Part shown: piece by piece, positions 1-6,105 of the stretch
Layout of the letters: every line of letters starts with the position of its first letter
Numbering within the stretch: the stretch's first letter is position 1
Assembly (NCBI GenBank): GCA_016550485.1
Contig: JABXGV010000080.1
Coordinates: forward strand, 1 to 7,904
Reading direction: 5' to 3'
Origin: an archaeon
Lineage (GTDB): Archaea > Asgardarchaeota > Hermodarchaeia > Hermodarchaeales > Hermodarchaeaceae
DNA length: 7,904 bases
Position numbers and translations under genes: made by a program
The notes under the pieces: generated by a model
Database searches by the model: none
Told to the model about the DNA's origin: nothing
The model's input: only the letters and a program-made list of their open reading frames with translations

Positions 1-1
1 A

Positions 2-349
2 CCAGAGACCACCGATTTCACTAAATGGCTGGGGAAGTTCCACACCCAACCTGAGGGAGAAGCGCTTACCCTGTTGCCAACCACGTATGATACCGGTTTT
101 TTGTGGCTGGGCATTCAACAAAGCATCGAGCAGCTGAATGAAATTATGAACCTCACTACTTTTGCACGCTCAATTCTCGGCGATAAGAGTATGAGTCTCC
201 TAATGAGTTATCTCCGTTCGTTGCCCCTAGACCAGTTTTACAACGCAGAAGTTACACGGATAATGTTATTCGTTGAGCATTTAGAGCCCTTCAAGAAGAA
301 ACTCGAGGAAATTCAAGCCCTCTTGAAGCCAGACACCCAAGAGAATTAA
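2..349 (+). CDS. C-terminal part of an unrecognised protein (partial, 5' end outside window)
   Basis: The reading frame is open from the left edge of the window to a TAA stop at 347-349, giving at least 115 residues. A TTG at 74 could in principle start a 91-residue protein, but the frame is open upstream of it with normal-looking residues (…KWLGKFH…), and no Shine-Dalgarno sequence decides for that TTG. I therefore read this as the tail of a longer gene. The visible part is mixed polar and hydrophobic, predicted mostly helical, with no transmembrane segment, no cysteine cluster and no recognisable catalytic motif. It ends in a charged, possibly coiled-coil stretch (FKKKLEEIQALLK). It is convergent with the iron-sulfur protein gene that ends 61 bp downstream. 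I do not recognise the family and propose no function. Confidence 0.6.
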   Translation, partial: PETTDFTKWLGKFHTQPEGEALTLLPTTYDTGFLWLGIQQSIEQLNEIMNLTTFARSILGDKSMSLLMSYLRSLPLDQFYNAEVTRIMLFVEHLEPFKKKLEEIQALLKPDTQEN

Positions 350-410
350 TTTCGTCAGTAGGACACTGCACTCTCGTGAAGCGCCCTTCGCTCTCAAGAG
401 ATTTTCATGG

Positions 411-1100
411 CTAGCCTGGTCGAGGAGATGACTCCGTTGTTCTCCCGAAGGGGCAGACGCTGAAGCAGATGCCGCACACTGGCGCGCCGAAAGTGGATTT
501 GTTTTTCTCTGTGAGTTGGTGACAGGACGCTACGTCTAACAGATCTGCACGGCTCGTTTCAGGTGTCCAAGTCTTCCCTGTTAATGCCCCTACCGGACAG
601 GCATCCACACAGATCGAGCAGTCACCACATTTACTGGCTGTTATAGGCTCAGCCGGTTCTAGGGGAGCATTAGTCAGAACCGATACAAGGCGCATCCGTG
701 GCCCATGCTGAGGTGTTACGAGTAGCGCGTTCTTTCCAATCCATCCCAGGCCAGCGCGGGTCGCAATCTTCTTGTGCGATATCCGTCCCTCCTGTCGTGT
801 TTGATCAACTGTCTGAGAGGCAGGGATAGGGACTGCCCGGTAGCCCTTCGCTAACAGCCAAGTTGTAGTCTTGGTTGCGATGGCGTCGAGGCGCTGGTTC
901 GTCGCACGATAATGCGCAGCATACGCAGCTGTTGGACCGCTGCGAATTTCATCTATGATGGTATCCGATAAGCGCACCGCGATGGCGACCCCATGAATGA
1001 GTGATGTTTTTTGCCGCAGTGGCACTCCCTCCAATCCAGCAAATCCGACCAAGGATGCCCCCCATCGGATAATCTGAGTATGTAGTGTTTTTGAATCCAT
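411..1100 (-). CDS. Short QueG-like protein with two [4Fe-4S] clusters
   Basis: This 229-residue soluble protein resembles the middle and iron-sulfur region of epoxyqueuosine reductase (QueG). Seen directly: the QueG-type signature RAGLGWIGKN at 115-124, followed by LLVTPQHGPRMRLVSVLT. After this come a CxxCxxCxxxCP motif (Cys158, 161, 164, 168) and a second set, Cys193 with CxxCxxxCP (Cys209, 212, 216). The two sets form the usual eight-cysteine double-cluster ferredoxin fold. It is much shorter than bacterial QueG (roughly 310-390 residues); the N-terminal region is compressed and there is no C-terminal extension. QueG proper reduces epoxyqueuosine in tRNA using cobalamin. Archaea generally make archaeosine instead, so if the host is archaeal another reductase role is likelier; that is inference. 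The ATG at 1100 is preceded by a GGAG about 11 bases upstream. The gene is divergent from the membrane-protein pair. Confidence is high for the fold and low for the substrate. Confidence 0.85.
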   Translation of the reverse strand: MDSKTLHTQIIRWGASLVGFAGLEGVPLRQKTSLIHGVAIAVRLSDTIIDEIRSGPTAAYAAHYRATNQRLDAIATKTTTWLLAKGYRAVPIPASQTVDQTRQEGRISHKKIATRAGLGWIGKNALLVTPQHGPRMRLVSVLTNAPLEPAEPITASKCGDCSICVDACPVGALTGKTWTPETSRADLLDVASCHQLTEKNKSTFGAPVCGICFSVCPFGRTTESSPRPG

Positions 1101-1130
1101 TAATGCAACATCTCCGATTGATTCTAGGGT

Positions 1131-1145
1131 CTTAAGTTAAAAGGA
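1131..1145. promoter_or_regulatory. AT-rich core of the divergent intergenic region; possible TATA element
   Basis: The roughly 100 bp between the divergent QueG-like gene and the first membrane paralogue contain one A/T run, CTTAAGTTAAAAGG. On the - strand it reads TCCTTTTAACTTAAG, a purine/pyrimidine arrangement like a BRE-TATA element, about 35 bases before the ATG at 1100. On the + strand it could also serve the gene starting at 1200. The match to an archaeal TATA consensus is loose and no operator-like palindrome beyond CTTAAG is present. Confidence 0.22.
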
Positions 1146-1184
1146 AAGAGGTACAGTAACTAATTACCCAATTGATTGGTTCCT

Positions 1185-1189
1185 AGGAG
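1185..1189 (+). promoter_or_regulatory. Shine-Dalgarno AGGAG that selects a TTG start at 1200
   Basis: AGGAG lies 10 bases before the TTG at 1200-1202. The upstream in-frame TTG at 1176 has no such motif at a usable distance, and the AGGAG would fall inside its coding sequence. This favours the TTG at 1200 as the real start of the first membrane paralogue. Confidence 0.6.
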
Positions 1190-1199
1190 ACTCGAGAAA

Positions 1200-2084
1200 T
1201 TGAAAGTCGGTGAACACAAGAACGCGGTTATCACGGCACTGGTGGTGTATCTTGTTTATCAGGTGCTTTTCTTCATGTTTACCCAGACACTAGAGGACGA
1301 GGGGATTGTACCCCTGTTTGGGTTCGGCATTGGACCAGGATTAGAAAAACACCTGCATAATCTTGTGAACTTCATTTTATGGCCAGTTCTGGGCTCGATT
1401 GTTTTTGCGGTAATATTCCCGCGACTAGTCGCCCCATTATATTTGAAGTTCAAGACCTTTCGCAAGAATTACAAGAGTGTCTACCTTGTATGGGAGCCGA
1501 ACAGCCTCAACATTCGGGAAGTCCTCGTCCGAGGAATCTTACTCCTTCTCCTCACAATTGGTCTAAGCGCCACGCTGATGGACGCAGGGATTCTCAGACC
1601 CCGGTATTTTCTAGCTTATGATATGCTAGGCAACCCTGTTAACGAGATTTCAGAGGTACCGTTGAAGTATAATATGGATGTGTTCTTTGGTGCCATCTTC
1701 TTGCTGTGCCCGGTTGCCGTCGGGCTCTGGTCCTGTGCTTGGGCTTTCGAGGATGCCAGCATTGTCTACTACTCTTTCAGTAACAAACAAGGTGAAGGCT
1801 TCTTCGAGATTGAGCCACTCCATTTCCGGTTTAATGCGCTAGTTGGAGGCTACGCAGGTCTGTCCGCGCTTTTCTATTATCTTGGTGCCATCTACGTCTA
1901 CCTGTTTCTCCCAGGTCGGTCTCAGGAGTTGTTCTTCCTCGGCATTGCAGGGTTTATGGCGACCTTCACGATGATTCCTGCTTACCTCATTTATTTGTGG
2001 ATGGGTTCTAAGCACCTTCGAAAGGGACTCCGCCAATCCGAGGGGCTTACTGAAGAAGAATTCAACAAGACCCTAACCAGCTAG
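1200..2084 (+). CDS. Six-helix membrane protein of unknown family, paralogue 1
   Basis: From the TTG at 1200 this encodes 294 residues; an alternative TTG at 1176 would add eight. Hydrophobic segments suggest six membrane helices at about 9-28, 54-74, 110-129, 160-182, 213-237 and 244-269. There is no cleavable signal peptide, and the C-terminal tail is charged (HLRKGLRQSEGLTEEEF). Motifs shared with the next gene are SATLMD at 123-128, GLWSCAWAFED at 175-185, FEIEPLHFRFN ending at 212, and GGYAGLSALFYYLGA just after it. The acidic WAFED at the end of helix 4 and the EIEP loop before helix 5 are the most conserved parts and probably functional. The sequence contains no haem-binding histidine pattern, no ATP-binding motif and no transporter signature that I recognise. 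It lies on the same strand as paralogue 2 (about 146 bp gap) and the glycyl radical enzyme. A transport or membrane-anchoring role for that pathway is only a contextual guess. Confidence 0.8.
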   Translation: MKVGEHKNAVITALVVYLVYQVLFFMFTQTLEDEGIVPLFGFGIGPGLEKHLHNLVNFILWPVLGSIVFAVIFPRLVAPLYLKFKTFRKNYKSVYLVWEPNSLNIREVLVRGILLLLLTIGLSATLMDAGILRPRYFLAYDMLGNPVNEISEVPLKYNMDVFFGAIFLLCPVAVGLWSCAWAFEDASIVYYSFSNKQGEGFFEIEPLHFRFNALVGGYAGLSALFYYLGAIYVYLFLPGRSQELFFLGIAGFMATFTMIPAYLIYLWMGSKHLRKGLRQSEGLTEEEFNKTLTS

Positions 2085-2216
2085 TCTGAAGGACACCTTA
2101 TTCAAATGACTGAGATACTGCTTCACGTGATGGAAAAGAGTCAAAGGACGCAAAAAACTAAATCCCTAAACGTCAGAGTATAGTCTCTACAATTTCATCG
2201 CTCAGCATCCAACATC

Positions 2217-2221
2217 GGAGG
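2217..2221 (+). promoter_or_regulatory. Shine-Dalgarno GGAGG that selects a TTG start at 2231
   Basis: GGAGG directly abuts the ATG at 2222 with zero spacing, which would be too close for initiation there. The in-frame TTG at 2231-2233 is nine bases away, a normal spacing. The first paralogue has the same arrangement (GGAG, then a TTG about ten bases on), which supports the TTG here too. Confidence 0.55.
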
Positions 2222-2230
2222 ATGATCGTT

Positions 2231-3160
2231 TTGAGTAAACGCCGCTACCCGAGGACCATAATTATCTTGGTTGCCTTGTTTTTCGCGTATCTGATTCCAT
2301 GGTTTGTACTGGTATTTCCACAAATGGACCGTGAAGGTGTTGTCCCCCTTTTTGGGTTACAGGCCGTCTATCACAGCCTCGTGAACTATACCTTGGTGCC
2401 CATCGTTGGGTCGATTATCTGCATCGTAGCGTTCCCGCGAGCCTTTGCTCCCCTCTATATCCGGTACAAGGGACTGCGTGGCAGGCGCTACAAGAACGCC
2501 TATCTCGGATTTGATGTTAATGCCCTAACCTTACGCAAGTGGCTAACCCGGGGGCTGATGTGTTTCATGCTCACCATGGGGCTCAGCGCAACCCTGATGG
2601 AGATTCAGCTCTTCCACCCAGCATTGTTCATGACACCAGATAACTACAATCATGCTCTCGGGTCGTATTCAGAGCTGTTCCTGATCTATGCGCCCAACTA
2701 TTTCTTTGGGGTCTTCAATCTCATCGCCCCGATCTGTGTGGGGCTCTGGTCCGTGGGGTGGGCCTTTGAGGACGCCGGGTTAATCCATTATTCCCTGCCC
2801 AAGGGCGGACTTGAGGAGTATTTTGAAATCGAGCCCGTACACTATCGCTATAATACACTCCTCGGTGGGTATGCGGGGCTCTCCGCCTTTTTCTTCTACC
2901 TTGGAGCGCTGCTCTTTTACCTGGTTCCAGGATCACGTGGTTATTACTTGAACCCCGATCCCAACAGTCCTGGGGATCTTATGGTGCTCTTCTTCATGGT
3001 GACTATCGCAGGTCTGACACCGATTATGCTGGTCCCTGCGTATCTCGTCTACTGGCTTGTTGGGGTCAACTTCCTCAGAAAGAACTTGGAGGAGTCTCGG
3101 GGGATTAGCGAGAAGGAATTCCGGAAATCCATCGTCGATAAGGCATACGAGGGGCCCTGA
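2231..3160 (+). CDS. Six-helix membrane protein of unknown family, paralogue 2
   Basis: From the TTG at 2231 this encodes 309 residues; the ATG at 2222 would add three. It is a clear paralogue of the preceding gene, colinear over the whole length, with about six hydrophobic helices at 9-30, 50-69, 106-125, 157-177, 209-232 and 250-277. Shared motifs are SATLME at 119-124, GLWSVGWAFED at 171-181, FEIEPVHYRYN at 198-208 with GGYAGLSAFFFYLGA following, and the tail FLRKNLEESRGISEKEF. It differs by a shorter first loop and by a longer loop before helix 6 (GSRGYYLNPDPNSPGD). Two diverged tandem copies suggest either a heterodimeric complex or separate specificities. The stop is 95 bp before the glycyl radical enzyme on the same strand, with no obvious terminator or TATA box between, so co-transcription is plausible. 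I do not recognise the family. Confidence 0.82.
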   Translation: MSKRRYPRTIIILVALFFAYLIPWFVLVFPQMDREGVVPLFGLQAVYHSLVNYTLVPIVGSIICIVAFPRAFAPLYIRYKGLRGRRYKNAYLGFDVNALTLRKWLTRGLMCFMLTMGLSATLMEIQLFHPALFMTPDNYNHALGSYSELFLIYAPNYFFGVFNLIAPICVGLWSVGWAFEDAGLIHYSLPKGGLEEYFEIEPVHYRYNTLLGGYAGLSAFFFYLGALLFYLVPGSRGYYLNPDPNSPGDLMVLFFMVTIAGLTPIMLVPAYLVYWLVGVNFLRKNLEESRGISEKEFRKSIVDKAYEGP

Positions 3161-3229
3161 GCGTAGAAAGTCTGGCTTTGGGAATGAGGAACACTAAAGG
3201 CTGAAGAACCACTACCAGACACTGAAACA

Positions 3230-3244
3230 GGAAGTGTTACTTCC
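3230..3244. promoter_or_regulatory. Perfect inverted repeat GGAAGT-gtt-ACTTCC just before the glycyl radical enzyme
   Basis: Six-base arms with a three-base loop end 11 bases before the ATG at 3256. A second, smaller inverted repeat, CAGGT-a-ACCTG, lies at 3263-3273. If translation starts at the ATG at 3283, both sit in the leader. They could be a protein-binding operator or an RNA hairpin near the ribosome site. Short palindromes of this size also arise by chance. Confidence 0.35.
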
Positions 3245-3255
3245 CTCTCTGTCAC

Positions 3256-5649
3256 ATGGATACAGGTAACCTGGTGTATTTCATGCTATCAAAGCGGGTA
3301 CAACAGCTTCGAGAACAGAGTGTGACCACAGCGCCCTATATTTCCACAGAACGCGCTGAACTGCTCACCGACTTTTACCAGGGCGGTCACGCTGATACAG
3401 TGTCAACCCCGGTTGCAAGGGCTCTTGCTTTCAAGCATATACTGGAACACAAGACCATCTACATCGGCGTAGGAGAACTGATCGTGGGTGAGCGCGGACC
3501 AGCCCCCAAAGCGACCCCGACCTATCCGGAACTCTGCTGCCACTCCCTTGCCGACTTGGAAGTTGTGAACTCTCGTGAACGGACACCATTCCAGGTGAGT
3601 GAGGAAGCCCGGCAGGTTTACCGTAAGAAAATCATCCCTTTCTGGAAAGGCAAGACCATGCGTGAACGCGTGTTCGCCGCGATGTCTGATGACTGGACCG
3701 ATGCCTTTCGCTCGGGGGTGTTCACCGAGTTTATGGAGCAACGGGCGCCCGGACACGCAATATTAGATGGCAAAATCTACCATAAAGGATTACTCGACTT
3801 TCACCAAGAAATCCAGTACCGACTGTTACAGCTGGATTACCTTAATGACCCTGAAGCCTACCAGAAAGAGCAGCAATTGAAAGCAATGGCAATCGCTGCT
3901 GAAGCGATAATCCGGTTCGCGCAACGTCATGCAGAACGAGCACGAGAGCTAGCCCAAAAGGAAAAGGATTCTCAGCGTCGAGAGGAACTGGAGAAAATTG
4001 CTGACGTCTGCGCTCATGTTCCTGCAAACCCTCCACGGACCTTCTGGGAGGCGCTCCAATCCTACTGGTTTGTACACCTAGGCATTATTACCGAGTTAAA
4101 CGTTTGGGATTCCTTCAACCCAGGCCGCCTAGACCAACACCTACTCCCCTTCTACGAGAAAGAGCTAGCCAACGGAACTCTGACGGAGGAATTCGCTAAG
4201 GAACTACTTCAATGCTTCTGGGTGAAATTTAACAACCAGCCCGCACCACCGAAAGTCGATATCACTGTGGAGCAAAGCGGAACATATCAGGACTTCGCGC
4301 TGATTAACGTAGGAGGTCTAAAGGAGGACGGAACGGATGCTGTCAATGCGCTCTCCTATCTGATCCTTGAAGTCTGCGAAGAGATGCGGCTAATCCAGCC
4401 AAGTACGTGTATTCAGCTAAGCCGAGAGAGCCCTGACGAGTTTCTACTGAGAGCCCTTGAAGTGGTTAAAGCGGGTTTCGGTCAACCCTCCTTCTTCAAC
4501 ACGGATGTGATAATCAAGGAGTTTCTACGAGCTGGTAAATCCATACAAGACGCGAGGACAGGGGGACCAAGTGGATGCGTCACAATCAGTAGTTTTGGGA
4601 AGGAGAGCTGTATCCTGACTGGCTACTGTAATTGGCCCAAGGTTCTGGAGCTGACTCTGAACAACGGGGTTGACATTCATACGGGAAACCAGGTTGGCCC
4701 AAAAACTGGTGATCCCGAGGAGTTTGAATCCTTTGACGAGCTGATAGGAGCCTATCGAAAACAACTCCAACACTTTATTGACATCAAAATCAAGGGCAAT
4801 AACATCATCGAAAGGCTGTACGCGGAGTATATGCCTGCACCCTTCATGTCACTCCTGTTTGATGACTGCATAGCTAAAGCTAAAGACTACCACAACGGTG
4901 GACCACGATACAACTCTACCTACGTCCAGGGTGTAGGTCTTGGCACACTAACGGATTCCCTTTCTGCGCTGAAATATCATATCTTCGACAGAGCAACGTT
5001 GACGATGGCGGAACTACTGGTTGCCCTTAAAGAGAACTTTGAAGGGGCAGAGGAACTCCGGCAAAGATTACTCAATTCAACACCCAAGTTTGGCAACGAT
5101 GAAGACTACGCCGACAGCCTAGCTAAACTCGCCTTTGAAGCCTACTTCGAAACGGTTGATGGACGTCCCAACACAAAGGGTGGTGAATACCGCATCAACC
5201 TCCTACCCACCACTGTGCACATCTATTTCGGACAGGTTACGGGAGCCACGCCAGACGGGCGGAGGAGAGGAGCACCATTGTCTGATGGTATTTCACCGAG
5301 CCAGGGCGCTGATAGGCTCGGACCTACAGCAGTAATTAAATCCGTATCTAAGATTGACCACGCTCGGACCGGTGGGACCCTACTGAATCAGAAGCTCACC
5401 CCCCGATTACTCGCCACTGACGAAGGTATAGAAAAGCTGGGATACCTGATTCGCACCTACTTCAAATTAGGAGGACATCATGTCCAATTCAACGTAGTGG
5501 ATGCAAAGACTCTACAAGCGGCACAAGAGCACCCAGAACAGCACCGAGACCTAATTGTCCGAGTAGCAGGTTATAGTGATTACTTCGTGGGGCTTGGCAA
5601 AGCCTTACAAGATGAAATCATTTCCCGGACTGAACAGGGTTCTTTCTAA
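3256..5649 (+). CDS. Glycyl radical enzyme, HypD-like (trans-4-hydroxy-L-proline dehydratase family) with GCVT instead of GCVE
   Basis: This 797-residue cytosolic enzyme has a pyruvate-formate-lyase-type barrel (about 15-660) and a C-terminal glycyl radical domain. The radical site is RVAGYSDYF with Gly772; the thiyl cysteine is Cys441 in GPSGCVT. Long stretches match HypD as I remember it (FTEFMEQRAPGH, WVKFNNQPAPPKV, TGGTLLNQ, the TEQ end). HypD radicalises Cys, then Gly, and dehydrates hydroxyproline to pyrroline-5-carboxylate. With a constant offset of 7 from C. difficile HypD, the pocket residues His167, Asp285, Ser341, Phe347, Tyr457 and Thr652 are all kept. However, the catalytic Glu436 is Thr443, and the next three residues (TGC in HypD) are ISS. 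The chemistry may therefore differ, for example C-N cleavage or a different substrate. It needs a radical-SAM activase, which is not in the window. No good ribosome site precedes the ATG at 3256; the ATG at 3283 (Met10) has GGTG six bases upstream and fits HypD's N-terminus about as well. Confidence 0.93.
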   Translation: MDTGNLVYFMLSKRVQQLREQSVTTAPYISTERAELLTDFYQGGHADTVSTPVARALAFKHILEHKTIYIGVGELIVGERGPAPKATPTYPELCCHSLADLEVVNSRERTPFQVSEEARQVYRKKIIPFWKGKTMRERVFAAMSDDWTDAFRSGVFTEFMEQRAPGHAILDGKIYHKGLLDFHQEIQYRLLQLDYLNDPEAYQKEQQLKAMAIAAEAIIRFAQRHAERARELAQKEKDSQRREELEKIADVCAHVPANPPRTFWEALQSYWFVHLGIITELNVWDSFNPGRLDQHLLPFYEKELANGTLTEEFAKELLQCFWVKFNNQPAPPKVDITVEQSGTYQDFALINVGGLKEDGTDAVNALSYLILEVCEEMRLIQPSTCIQLSRESPDEFLLRALEVVKAGFGQPSFFNTDVIIKEFLRAGKSIQDARTGGPSGCVTISSFGKESCILTGYCNWPKVLELTLNNGVDIHTGNQVGPKTGDPEEFESFDELIGAYRKQLQHFIDIKIKGNNIIERLYAEYMPAPFMSLLFDDCIAKAKDYHNGGPRYNSTYVQGVGLGTLTDSLSALKYHIFDRATLTMAELLVALKENFEGAEELRQRLLNSTPKFGNDEDYADSLAKLAFEAYFETVDGRPNTKGGEYRINLLPTTVHIYFGQVTGATPDGRRRGAPLSDGISPSQGADRLGPTAVIKSVSKIDHARTGGTLLNQKLTPRLLATDEGIEKLGYLIRTYFKLGGHHVQFNVVDAKTLQAAQEHPEQHRDLIVRVAGYSDYFVGLGKALQDEIISRTEQGSF

Positions 5650-5666
5650 CCGGCTTTGGGCACTGC

Positions 5667-5969
5667 CTAGAATGCATCAGGTTCGCCAAATTTCTGGTCC
5701 CAAGCTCGCTCTCGACGATATAACATGACCCCATATCCAATAAGGAATACGCCAACAACGGTCGCAACAAATCCTCCAATTATCATTACTACATGCAAGT
5801 CAAAGGAAAGGTGAAAGGGGACAAGCGAGAAATGGAACCCGGAGATTTCACCAAAAAGAAGATGGAATAGGATACCCATACCAAGGAATAATCCACCTTG
5901 CGTTACAACGAAGACTCCTATAAACAACCAGCCCATCCAAATATTTTTCCTAATTTTCGGCTCAACCAT
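5667..5969 (-). CDS. Small two-helix membrane protein, KNIWMG/YRRExxWDQKFG family, copy A
   Basis: This 100-residue protein has a short basic N-terminus with RKNIWMG at 7-13. Two hydrophobic helices follow at about 13-37 and 58-82, separated by a loop of roughly 20 residues. A cytoplasm-type charged tail, YRRERAWDQKFG, lies at 84-95. The same plan, with the NIW start and the Y-R/K-R-E-x-x-W tail, recurs in three further genes at the right end of the window, so this is a locally expanded family. No enzymatic motif is present. The ATG at 5969 has a good ribosome site: GTGATT five bases upstream, inside GGGAGAGTGATT. A TATA-like box precedes it. The gene is convergent with the glycyl radical enzyme, with only 17 bp between stops. 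Function is unknown; the family is not one I can name. Confidence 0.8.
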   Translation of the reverse strand: MVEPKIRKNIWMGWLFIGVFVVTQGGLFLGMGILFHLLFGEISGFHFSLVPFHLSFDLHVVMIIGGFVATVVGVFLIGYGVMLYRRERAWDQKFGEPDAF

Positions 5970-6004
5970 TCCGAATCACTCTCCCTAGTAGTAGAGCCTT
6001 TCTG

Positions 6005-6014
6005 CTTTATACTT
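6005..6014 (-). promoter_or_regulatory. TATA-like box for small membrane protein copy A
   Basis: Read on the - strand the site is AAAGTATAAAG preceded by purines (TGAAG), which fits an archaeal BRE-TATA pair. It is centred about 40 bases before the ATG at 5969. The expected transcription start, some 25 bases downstream, would leave a short leader that just includes the ribosome site. This is the best promoter-like element in the window. Confidence 0.4.
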
Positions 6015-6042
6015 TCTTCAACTGCTGTCCCGACATGTTTTT

Positions 6043-6062
6043 CGAAAGGTTAAAACGAAATA
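6043..6062 (+). promoter_or_regulatory. Possible BRE-TATA element for the GNAT gene
   Basis: CGAAAGGTTAAAACG followed by AAATAATT lies about 50 bases before the GTG at 6106 in the divergent gap between copy A and the acetyltransferase. A purine-rich BRE-like stretch followed by TTAAAA is compatible with an archaeal promoter, but the match is loose. Confidence 0.25.
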
Positions 6063-6105
6063 ATTCAGTTTCAGCGCCTCGGCGATTATTCGAAGGGTGT
6101 GTACT

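Noticed and set aside
378..389. GAAG-cgcc-CTTC stem between the two convergent genes as a terminator
   Set aside because: The stem is only four pairs and no T-run follows on either strand; too weak to call.
2085..2216. A separate promoter for the second membrane paralogue
   Set aside because: An A-rich stretch (GCAAAAAACTAAATCC around 2151-2166) is the only candidate and it does not resemble a TATA box well enough to report.
3403..3756. 117-codon open frame on the - strand opposite the glycyl radical enzyme
   Set aside because: It lies wholly antisense to a strongly conserved coding region, has no family resemblance and no convincing ribosome site. It is a codon-bias shadow, as are the shorter antisense frames at 1259-1465, 1839-2036, 2721-2936, 3842-4036 and 4525-4773.
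3256..5649. Glycyl radical enzyme as an alkyl- or benzylsuccinate synthase because it lacks the GCVE glutamate
   Set aside because: The sequence around the substrate pocket and both termini follows HypD closely, with conserved hydroxyproline-contact residues; there is no small-subunit gene of the BssB/BssC type nearby.
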